Origin: Syntrophorhabdus sp.
GTDB taxonomy: Bacteria > Desulfobacterota > BSN033 > UBA1163
Length of the DNA: 7,815 nt
Assembly: GCA_020724025.1 (NCBI GenBank)
Contig: DYHU01000180.1
Location: forward strand, 1 to 7,815
Direction: 5' to 3'
Shown in pieces: positions 1 to 6,098 of this stretch (position 1 is the first letter of the stretch; every line of letters starts with the position of its first letter). Below the pieces are notes generated by a model, which saw only the letters and a list, made by a program, of their open reading frames with translations, searched no databases and had not been told where the DNA came from. Position numbers and translations under genes: made by a program.

Positions 1-1
1 G

Positions 2-1126
2 GGAGTTTTCCTTTCTCTGAAAACAACTATTTCATTACTGACTACCATTGCCCTGATTTCCATTATCGGAACCCTTATCCCCCAGCGTCGAGAAGTGGGG
101 GAATATGTCAAACACTACGGGGAGACTCTTTATCGACTTTTTGATTTCTTTGGTTTCCTCAACCTCTTTGGTTCCTGGTGGTTCCAGCTTCTTTTGGTCC
201 TCCTCATGGTCAACCTGGTGGCCTGTAGCCTTAACCGTCTTCCCAAAATATGGTCTGCAAGAGGGTTGACGAAGAAAGAATGGCTCGGTCGTCTTGGTCC
301 CCATCTCACCCATTTCAGCCTGATCGTCATTTTAGCCGGATCTCTCATCGGTAATATCTGGGGCTTCAAGGCCTATATCAATATCCCAGAAGGAGAATCA
401 ATCAATGCCGTGGTCCTGAGAGAGTCCAATCAAATGCTTAATCTCGATTTCGACATCCGTTTGGACAAGTTCAGGGAGGTCAAGTATCCAGGGTCTCAGA
501 TCACAAAAGAAGATGCCAGTGAAGTGACCATCCTTGAAAAGGGCCGTGAAGTGCTCAAGAAGGCAATCCGGATAAATCATCCTCTTCAGTTCAAAGGGGT
601 CTCTTTCTACCAGTCAGGACATGGGTTCATACCCCCACAGCCAGGGGAAGGAAAGGCCGAATTGGAGATCATCCCCAAAGGAAACGGGTCAAGAGGATAT
701 CGTCTTCAAATTGCAGAGGGCGAAACAAAGCAAATACCCGGGACAGAGCACAGGGTTCAATTTGCCACCTTCATCCCCGATTTTGGCGTAGGAGAGGGGA
801 ACCGTCCTATCTCCCGGTCAGACCAATTGAACAACCCCGCTGCCCAGGTGAATATCTACCAGAATGAGAAATTATCATATAAGGGGTGGTCCTTTCTGAG
901 ATATCCCGATTTCCATGGCTCCAAGGATGATACTTACAGGGTGAAATTTATTGACTATTTGGGAGGAAAACCCTACACCGGCCTCCAGGTAGTGAAGGAC
1001 CCTGGGGTATGGGTCGTATGGACAGGATTTGGCCTCCTGGTCCTTGGACTTGTCCTCTCCTTCCACTTTCGCCGGAGACCCTCTCCTGATAAGAAACCAA
1101 AAGAAAAAGGAGGAAAAAATGATTAA
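2..1126 (+). CDS. resB: Cytochrome c biogenesis protein ResB (Ccs1/CcsB family), 5' partial
   Basis: ResB is the membrane partner of CcsA in system II cytochrome c maturation; together they move haem across the membrane and attach it to CxxCH apocytochromes outside. The frame is open from base 2 with no start codon, so the N-terminus is lost off the window. A GTG at 95 is in frame but lies inside the conserved N-terminal region and is unlikely to be the start. The 374 visible residues show membrane helix 1 (about 4-27, ending in the family-typical GTLIP), helix 2 (about 59-76), helix 3 (about 100-120, beginning HLTHFS), a long soluble loop with HPLQFKGVSFYQSG, and a last helix (about 335-356) preceded by KDPGVWVVWTG. 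A basic tail (RRRPSPDKK) follows, presumably cytoplasmic. The family is usually about 400-450 residues, so little is missing. The stop overlaps the start of the CcsA gene by 8 bases, implying translational coupling. Confidence 0.93.
   Translation, partial: GVFLSLKTTISLLTTIALISIIGTLIPQRREVGEYVKHYGETLYRLFDFFGFLNLFGSWWFQLLLVLLMVNLVACSLNRLPKIWSARGLTKKEWLGRLGPHLTHFSLIVILAGSLIGNIWGFKAYINIPEGESINAVVLRESNQMLNLDFDIRLDKFREVKYPGSQITKEDASEVTILEKGREVLKKAIRINHPLQFKGVSFYQSGHGFIPPQPGEGKAELEIIPKGNGSRGYRLQIAEGETKQIPGTEHRVQFATFIPDFGVGEGNRPISRSDQLNNPAAQVNIYQNEKLSYKGWSFLRYPDFHGSKDDTYRVKFIDYLGGKPYTGLQVVKDPGVWVVWTGFGLLVLGLVLSFHFRRRPSPDKKPKEKGGKND
1107..1113 (+). promoter_or_regulatory. Shine-Dalgarno fixing the CcsA start
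   Basis: A perfect AAGGAGG lies 5 bases before ATG 1119, inside the end of the ResB gene. It decides in favour of 1119 over the upstream in-frame ATG at 1029. Confidence 0.85.
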
Positions 1127-1946
1127 CCCCATCTTCTTTCAATTAACAATGTTCACGTATCTTCTTTCCTCGGTCTTCTACTTCCTTTACATCGGAATGA
1201 AAAAAGAAGGTCTCGGAAAGGTTGGCACCTGGATTGCATTTTCGGGCGTCTTGATGAATACGGCTGCCATGGTGATTCGCTACGTGGAATCCCATCGATT
1301 GGGAATCGGATATGTCCCTCTCTCCAATATGTACGAGTCCATGGTCTTCTTTGCCTGGGCTATCGTTGGTCTTTACCTCGTCTTTGAGCGGTTCTATCGT
1401 ATCAGAGGCCTTGGGGCCTTCATTATGCCATTAGGTTTCTTCTGCATGGGTGTGGCTGTCCTCGCTCTCTCTCCGGAGATTCGACCGCTCATGCCGGCAC
1501 TGCAGAGTGACTGGCTTTTCTACCATGTGGTGACCTCTTTTCTCGGATATGCAGCTTTTGCAATCTCATTTGGAGTATCCATTGTCTATCTTTACGTCAT
1601 CAAAAAGAAAACCCAAACACAAAACAGTCTGTTACCAAATAACAAAACTCTTGAGGATATCAACTACAAGGCCATCGTTGTGGGTTTTCTGCTGTTCACT
1701 TTGGGGGTTCTTACCGGCGCGGTGTGGGCCAATTACGCATGGGGGACTTACTGGAGCTGGGATCCGAAAGAGACCTGGTCTCTGATTACCTGGATCGTTT
1801 ATGCCATCCTCCTTCATGCGAGATATACAGGGAGGCTGGTGGGACGAAGGATGGCCTATATTTCTATTGGGGGATTTGTTGCCGTCGTCTTCACCTATTG
1901 GGGAGTCAATTATCTTCTCTCGGGACTCCACAGTTATGCATCGTGA
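1119..1946 (+). CDS. ccsA: Cytochrome c biogenesis protein CcsA/ResC (haem-handling WWD protein)
   Basis: This 275-residue multi-spanning membrane protein is the haem-handling partner of ResB in system II cytochrome c maturation. The diagnostic WWD motif, WGTYWSWDPKETW, is at residues 208-220. Histidines in family-typical places include H136 (WLFYHV), H233 (LLHARYTG) and H271 (GLHSYAS, near the C-terminus); in this family such histidines flank the WWD domain and serve as axial haem ligands. The central part (ESHRLGIGYVPLSNMYESM) and final helices also match CcsA. ATG 1119 is chosen because AAGGAGG lies at 1107-1113, 5 bases upstream. The frame is open further upstream to 1029, but that would add a hydrophilic 30-residue leader overlapping ResB and lacking family similarity. 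The length is normal for a stand-alone CcsA rather than a fused CcsBA. Confidence 0.95.
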   Translation: MINPIFFQLTMFTYLLSSVFYFLYIGMKKEGLGKVGTWIAFSGVLMNTAAMVIRYVESHRLGIGYVPLSNMYESMVFFAWAIVGLYLVFERFYRIRGLGAFIMPLGFFCMGVAVLALSPEIRPLMPALQSDWLFYHVVTSFLGYAAFAISFGVSIVYLYVIKKKTQTQNSLLPNNKTLEDINYKAIVVGFLLFTLGVLTGAVWANYAWGTYWSWDPKETWSLITWIVYAILLHARYTGRLVGRRMAYISIGGFVAVVFTYWGVNYLLSGLHSYAS

Positions 1947-1960
1947 AAGAGGAGGCCAAT

Positions 1961-2614
1961 ATGAAATGTCATGAATGCGGGTCAGAAAATCCGAACCAGG
2001 CCAAATTCTGCAGAAAATGTGGAACATCACTTGGGGTTCGTCTCCGGTGTCCTCAATGTGGCGCCGAGAATTTTGGTGATTCCGCATTTTGTACAGAATG
2101 CGGAGAAAGGCTATCGGAGGCTCCTAAATCGACGAAGGGAACCCAGCGGAAATGTAAAGGCTGTGGGCAGTTTAATGAATTGGACGCCCTCTTTTGTGTC
2201 GCCTGCGGCGAGGAGATGATCAGGGCACCGCGGGAAAATCAAAAAGGACAATCAACTGGTCCCTCTTACAAGACGATTGTGCTTGTCATCGGACTGATTT
2301 TTCTGTTCGGTCTCTTTGTGAAAGCCGGGGTATCTTTTTTCAAGGCCAGCAGGCCTTCCCAAATGACACCATCTGCGAGCACCTCAACATCCTCAATCAA
2401 GGTGGATGAGGCACAGGTGATCGCCGTGGCAAGGAATTTCAAATGCGCCTGTGGAGGGTGCGGAGAGCTTCCGTTGGAGACCTGCACCTGCGATATGCCT
2501 AAAGGGGCAGTGGAAGAGAAGAATTTCATCCGTGAGAAGTTGGCTCAAGGCTTGACGGTGGAACAGGTCGTTGAACTTTTAGACAAGAAGTATGGCCATC
2601 GAGTTAAAGGGTAA
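1961..2614 (+). CDS. Triple zinc-ribbon, single-helix membrane protein with CcmH-like Cys-rich C-terminus
   Basis: This 217-residue protein has an unusual domain order. Three consecutive zinc ribbons carry Cys at 3/6/17/20, 30/33/44/47 and 65/68/79/82, each with CxxCG knuckles. A membrane helix follows at about 105-120, then a Ser/Thr-rich linker (130-146). The C-terminal domain (about 148-217) has CACGGC (C162, C164, C167), CTC (C175, C177), then two helices with REKLAQGLTVEQVVELLDKKYG. That last pattern resembles the end of the CcmH/NrfF N-terminal module, where CxxC is followed by an amphipathic R..LAEG.S..EI...L...YG stretch; CcmH reduces or holds apocytochrome Cys pairs. The inferred topology is zinc ribbons in the cytoplasm and the Cys-rich domain in the periplasm. 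GAGGAGG at 1949-1955 supports ATG 1961. The gene is 14 bases after CcsA, consistent with a role in cytochrome maturation, but the function is unproven. Confidence 0.85.
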   Translation: MKCHECGSENPNQAKFCRKCGTSLGVRLRCPQCGAENFGDSAFCTECGERLSEAPKSTKGTQRKCKGCGQFNELDALFCVACGEEMIRAPRENQKGQSTGPSYKTIVLVIGLIFLFGLFVKAGVSFFKASRPSQMTPSASTSTSSIKVDEAQVIAVARNFKCACGGCGELPLETCTCDMPKGAVEEKNFIREKLAQGLTVEQVVELLDKKYGHRVKG

Positions 2615-3263
2615 ATCAGGTTGGAACAGAATTATAAAGAGGGTAGTCGTAACATCATTAGCAGTTTACGTCGCTACGCTTCTTCCGACCTTACCCTCTG
2701 CAGCCACGGAACGGTCTCGTAATGAGTTGGAGGTCATCAAGGAGATTAATAAATTCAGAAAAGAAAGGGACGACTTTTTTAAGAACCACCAGAGGTCTCC
2801 TTTGACTTGGTCGGATAAACTCAAGTTCGACCGCTTGAGCTACTATCCAATTAACCTCAATTACAGGTTTAAAGGAAAGATTGAGCGATACATCTTGGAC
2901 ATACGTAACCCCGAATATTACGCCACATTCCTAACCAACAAGGGTACAAAAAAGCGGTATGTCCGATATGGCATGTTCCGATTTACTTACAATGGTAAAG
3001 AGTATACCCTCCCACTTTACAAATCGATCCTGAGCGACGTACTTTTTATTCCATTCAGAGATAGAACGAATGGGAAAGAAACCTATTCAGGAGGAAGGTA
3101 CTTGGATGCGGAGATCGTTCTCCCCGGGTATACGACGACGATTGACTTCAACATGGCCTACAATCCTTCCTGCGCCTATAATGAAAAATTTACCTGTATC
3201 ATTCCTCCAGAAGAAAATACACTGGATGGTGAGATTCGTGCCGGTGAAAAGAAGTTCAAGTGA
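2592..3263 (+). CDS. DUF1684 family exported protein
   Basis: This 223-residue protein is recognised by the DUF1684 C-terminal signature: FRDRTNG at 155-161, ETYSGGRYLD (163-172), DFNMAYNPSCAYN (185-197), a second Cys at 202, PPEEN (205-209) and IRAGEKKF at the end. The biochemical function of DUF1684 is not established. The N-terminus has basic residues, then a hydrophobic stretch (about 18-34) and a small-residue site near PSAA (36-39), which looks like a signal peptide; location is therefore probably periplasmic. C194 and C202 could form a disulfide. The ATG at 2592 lies inside the end of the zinc-ribbon gene (23-base overlap) with only a weak ribosome site (near GACAAGAAG), so translation is probably coupled to the upstream gene. 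No other good start is visible before the conserved region. The C-terminal half is the firm part of this call. Confidence 0.85.
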   Translation: MAIELKGKSGWNRIIKRVVVTSLAVYVATLLPTLPSAATERSRNELEVIKEINKFRKERDDFFKNHQRSPLTWSDKLKFDRLSYYPINLNYRFKGKIERYILDIRNPEYYATFLTNKGTKKRYVRYGMFRFTYNGKEYTLPLYKSILSDVLFIPFRDRTNGKETYSGGRYLDAEIVLPGYTTTIDFNMAYNPSCAYNEKFTCIIPPEENTLDGEIRAGEKKFK

Positions 3264-3338
3264 GCATTATCAAATAATGTATTACTCTACTGGAATTTAA
3301 AAGGCATGAAGATTTTTAGGTCCCAGAGTTGAGGATCG
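3264..3338 (+). other. Short intergenic gap, possible promoter region
   Basis: Seventy-five AT-rich bases separate the cytochrome-maturation cluster from the CcdA-selenoprotein pair. A small CATTAT/ATAATG hairpin (3265-3279) is present, but without a T-run it is not a convincing terminator. This is the likeliest place for a promoter of the downstream pair, though I cannot identify clear -35/-10 boxes. Confidence 0.3.
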
Positions 3339-4865
3339 ATGAGAGACCTAATTATCATATTTTTCTTCATTGTTTTTCTAACATTGCCTGACCATGGCAA
3401 TACCCGGATCCACTCCCCCGTGGAGGTCTATTTATTCTACAGCAAAGACTGCTTGTCCTGTGAGGGTATTCTCCGGGGTTATCTCCCGTCACTCAAATCT
3501 CTCTATCCTTCGCTTGAGGTCAAAACCTTTGATATTGCAAACCCAACCCATTACGAGGCCCTTATCAAACTTGAGAAACAGTTTGGCAGAACAGGGGATG
3601 ATTTCCCGGTGGCATTCATCGGCGACCAAATCCTTGCAGGAGAACAGGAGATCATGGAGAAACTTGATCCCCTCATCCTGGAATATCAACTGAAAGGCGG
3701 GGTCGGGGTCCGCCTCCCTTCCCTTGAAACGTCTCCTTCACCCAAACCCTCTGAGAAGACCTTTTCAGTCGATCTTGCTTACTTTTATCAGAAGGGATGC
3801 CCCAAATGTGACCGAGCAAATTACCTGCTTAAGTATTTTTCAAGAAAGTACCCAGGGTTGAATATGAAAGAGATCGACATTAACACTCCCGATGGGAAAC
3901 GATTGAATGAAACGCTCTCAAACCGGCTCAATCTCCCGGCAGAAAAGCGCTTGACTGCACCGAGTATTTTTATCGGTGTAGATTCCCTTCTGCCAGGGGA
4001 GATCACGGAATCGCGGATCGAGGCCTTGATTCAGAAGTACGAGCAGGTGGAGGCGCCATCGCCCTTAAAGGTGGAAAGCAGGGAAATGGAGAAGGCGGAA
4101 GACTCCATGGTCAGCCGCTTCAAATCTCTGGGATTTCTCACCATCCTTTCAGCCGGTCTGATCGATGGATTGAATCCCTGCGCCTTCGCCACCCTAATCT
4201 TTTTCATCTCCTACCTAACCATGGTGGGTAGGAAACGAGAAGAGATTCTCTGGGTCGGAACTGGTTTTTCAGGAGCGGTCTTCCTTACCTATCTTCTCAT
4301 CGGCTTTGGGATTCTCTCCTTTGTCCAGCATCTTTCATTTCTCCCCATGTTCTCCCGGATCGTTTTCCTTATCACCATTGCTATTGCCCTCATGCTGGGG
4401 ATCTATAGCCTTTATGATTACGTTCAGCTGAAGAGGGGCCGGCCTTCCGACATGAAGCTCCAGCTCCCAGATTTTTTAAAGAAGCAGATTCATCGGACCA
4501 TTCGGACACGAAGTGGCGATTTGATGACTAACAAGGAAAGAGGACTCACCCGTTATCTTCTTGTCGCTGCCGTATCGGGAGTTGTCATCTCCATATTGGA
4601 GTTCACCTGCACAGGTCAGGTCTATCTTCCGACCATCCTCTTCGTCACGAATATTCCTATGTTAAGAGCAAGTGCCATATTTTATCTTATTTTTTACAAT
4701 GTGATGTTTATTATTCCACTACTGGCCATCTTTGGGGTGACCTACTGGGGAGTGACCTCAGAACAATTGGCCTTCTTCCTTCAGAGGAGGATGTCGATAA
4801 TTAAGCTCTTGACGTCCCTGCTGTTCTTCGCGCTCGCAGGGATACTGATGATGAATTTTATTTAG
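3339..4865 (+). CDS. Double thioredoxin/glutaredoxin-like domain protein fused to CcdA/DsbD-type membrane electron transporter
   Basis: This 508-residue fusion has a hydrophobic N-terminal signal or anchor (about 4-17). Thioredoxin-like domain 1 (about 28-118) has CxxC C38-L-S-C41 and a cis-Pro candidate at P90 (DDFPVAFIG). Domain 2 (about 143-235) has C154-P-K-C157 and P208 (TAPSIFIG). A charged linker leads to a membrane domain (about 263-508) with roughly six helices. That domain carries the two CcdA/DsbD-beta Cys motifs, LNPCAF (C281) and EFTCTGQVYLPT (C424), which in the family take electrons from cytoplasmic thioredoxin and pass them to extracytoplasmic partners. Both thioredoxin-like domains should face the periplasm, acting as built-in acceptors. 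GAGG at 3331-3334 precedes the ATG by only 4 bases. The gene ends 11 bases before the UshA-like selenoprotein candidate, whose ribosome site overlaps this stop, so the two are very probably co-translated. The exact client is inference. Confidence 0.88.
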   Translation: MRDLIIIFFFIVFLTLPDHGNTRIHSPVEVYLFYSKDCLSCEGILRGYLPSLKSLYPSLEVKTFDIANPTHYEALIKLEKQFGRTGDDFPVAFIGDQILAGEQEIMEKLDPLILEYQLKGGVGVRLPSLETSPSPKPSEKTFSVDLAYFYQKGCPKCDRANYLLKYFSRKYPGLNMKEIDINTPDGKRLNETLSNRLNLPAEKRLTAPSIFIGVDSLLPGEITESRIEALIQKYEQVEAPSPLKVESREMEKAEDSMVSRFKSLGFLTILSAGLIDGLNPCAFATLIFFISYLTMVGRKREEILWVGTGFSGAVFLTYLLIGFGILSFVQHLSFLPMFSRIVFLITIAIALMLGIYSLYDYVQLKRGRPSDMKLQLPDFLKKQIHRTIRTRSGDLMTNKERGLTRYLLVAAVSGVVISILEFTCTGQVYLPTILFVTNIPMLRASAIFYLIFYNVMFIIPLLAIFGVTYWGVTSEQLAFFLQRRMSIIKLLTSLLFFALAGILMMNFI

Positions 4866-4869
4866 GAGG
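4864..4869 (+). promoter_or_regulatory. Strong Shine-Dalgarno fixing the selenoprotein start
   Basis: AGGAGG overlaps the TAG stop of the CcdA-like gene and lies 7 bases before ATG 4877. It shows that the short frame before the TGA at 5027 is a genuinely translated N-terminus, and it couples the two genes. Confidence 0.85.
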
Positions 4870-4876
4870 GAAAGGG

Positions 4877-6004
4877 ATGAACTCAAAGCGGTTGTTTGCA
4901 CTTGCTATTGTTCTGGGGTGTCTGCTATTTTTCCTTAACTTTTCAACTCATGCTCAAAAGCCTCCCAAAACCCTCACTCTCCTCTATAGCAACAATATCA
5001 ATGGAGAGATCGAGCCCTGTCCCACATGAGACCAGAAGAGTCGGCTTGGCGGTCTGGCCAGGCGAGGAACGTGGCTGAAAGAACTTCGTGAAACGGAGAA
5101 GAAAGATCTACTTGTTGTAGACTCGGGCGATCTTCTATTTAAGAAATTTTCAGTCCCCATTCCAGAAAATGAGTTGAAAACGGTGACTGAAAAGGCACGA
5201 CTCATCATTGGGAGCCTTAATCTCATGGGTTATGATGTCTTGGGTGTTGGAGATGACGACTTGGCCCTCGGGAAGGACTTCTTATTAGAGGTCTCGAAAA
5301 AGGGCAATTTCCCCTTTCTCTCTTCGAATATCGTCGATGAAGAATCAGGTAGACTTCTCTTTCAATCCTATCTCGTAAAAAAAATCAATGGCTTGAAAAT
5401 AGGGATCTTCAGTCTGCTGTCTTCGGATATTTTCTTGAGTCAATCCGATATCCGGAAAAAAGGATTGGCGGTTCGCCCTCCTATTGAGGTGGCACAGAAT
5501 ATGATCAAAGAACTTCAACCCAAAACCGACTTGATCGTGCTTCTCAGCCATCTGGGGTATGCCAAAGACTTAGAGTTAGCCCAGACCGTCCAAGGAATAC
5601 ATATTATCGTGGGCAGCCACACAGGAATGAACCTGTTCAATGCGCCTGTGGTCGGAGATAAGATTCTCCTTCAGACAGCTCCAAAAGGGATGTACGGAGG
5701 AAGACTCGATCTCATTCTCCATGACAATAAACCCTCTTTTTATAATATCGCGACTAAACGGTACTTAGAGAACAACCTCAATAGCATCAAAAGCCGGTTA
5801 GGCTCTCCGGGAATCCCGGATGCCGAAAGGGTTCAATTAGGAAGGGCCGAGGAGCAGATGCAGAAAGCCCTTAGACAGCTTCAGGGAAAGAACGAATTCA
5901 CCAATACGATCTCTCCGTTACGTGAAGACATAAAAGAGGATCCTGATATTGGAAAGTTGATTGAGAGTTTTAAGTCTAAATTCCCGGAGACAGGGAAACC
6001 CTAA
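4877..6004 (+). CDS. UshA-like exported selenoprotein candidate (CxxU motif; UGA codon 51 read as selenocysteine)
   Basis: Read through the TGA at 5027-5029, this is one 375-residue protein. It has a signal peptide (hydrophobic about 6-22, cleavage near THAQ), an N-terminal strand LTLLYSNNINGEIEPC typical of UshA/5'-nucleotidase-like metallophosphoesterases, then C48-P-T-Sec51, GGLARR (conserved in related proteins with Cys at this point), DSGDLLF (D85), VGDDDLALG (124-132), SNIVD, LLSHLG (H225) and VGSHTG (H248). A helical tail (about 290-375) replaces the usual 5'-nucleotidase C-terminal domain. Several metal ligands differ from UshA (DxH is NxN; GNH is GDD), so nucleotidase activity is doubtful and a redox role through CxxU is plausible. 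A SECIS-like hairpin follows the TGA. Initiating instead at TTG 5174 would delete the first strand, CxxU and the GD motif. I recall curated names of the form 'UshA-like (seleno)protein', unverified here. The alternative is a nonsense-mutated CxxC gene, but the remaining frame is intact. Confidence 0.82.
5027..5029 (+). other. In-frame TGA, predicted selenocysteine codon (Sec51)
   Basis: The TGA is codon 51 of the frame starting at 4877 and forms CPT-U, a CxxU motif. Nearby genes (CcsA, DUF1684, PAP2) end in TGA, so genome-wide reassignment is excluded and local recoding is required. The protein similarity runs continuously across the codon, with EPC before it and GGLARR after it. Confidence 0.8.
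5044..5063 (+). promoter_or_regulatory. SECIS-like RNA hairpin downstream of the UGA
   Basis: The stem GCUUGGC (5044-5050) pairs with GCCAGGC (5057-5063) over 7 bp with a single U-G wobble (5046/5061). The loop is GGUCUG (5051-5056). The loop begins 21 nt after the UGA. Known bacterial SECIS elements have an apical loop starting about 16-37 nt after UGA with a G in its first two positions, and the E. coli fdhF element has GGUCU in its SelB-binding loop. The bulged U of fdhF is not obvious here. The hairpin lies in coding sequence, as expected for bacteria. Confidence 0.75.
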
Positions 6005-6098
6005 CCTGTAAAATAATACTACGAGTGCTGACGAAAAAGGTTCAGGGGACAGAATTTTAGGCTATGGATTATAGGCTTAAGCTCGGAGTGATCTGAAA
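6005..6098 (+). other. Intergenic region with TAGGCT direct repeat
   Basis: Ninety-four bases separate the selenoprotein gene from PAP2. It contains the phrase GGTTCAGGGGACAGAATTTT (6039-6058) and two TAGGCT copies (6058-6063, 6072-6077). No T-run terminator is seen. GGAG at 6085-6088 is the likely ribosome site for the next gene. Confidence 0.3.

Noticed and set aside
1029..1118. Longer N-terminus for CcsA from ATG 1029
   Set aside because: It overlaps ResB by about 100 bases, lacks family similarity, and a perfect AAGGAGG supports ATG 1119.
1724..1960. Longer N-terminus for the zinc-ribbon protein from 1724
   Set aside because: This is out-of-frame sequence of the CcsA gene. ATG 1961 has GAGGAGG 5 bases upstream and begins directly at the first zinc ribbon.
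3265..3279. CATTAT/ATAATG hairpin as terminator after DUF1684
   Set aside because: The stem is only 6 AT-rich bp with a 3-base loop and no T-run follows.
4877..5029. Nonsense-mutated pseudogene or sequencing error instead of selenocysteine
   Set aside because: Not fully excluded. However, the TGA falls exactly at the second redox position of CxxC/U, a SECIS-like hairpin follows at the right distance, and there are no other lesions in 376 codons.
5174..6004. A separate gene starting at TTG 5174
   Set aside because: It has no Shine-Dalgarno, and it would begin inside the fold, after the GD motif. The same frame continues upstream through GGLARR and CxxU to a strong ATG at 4877.
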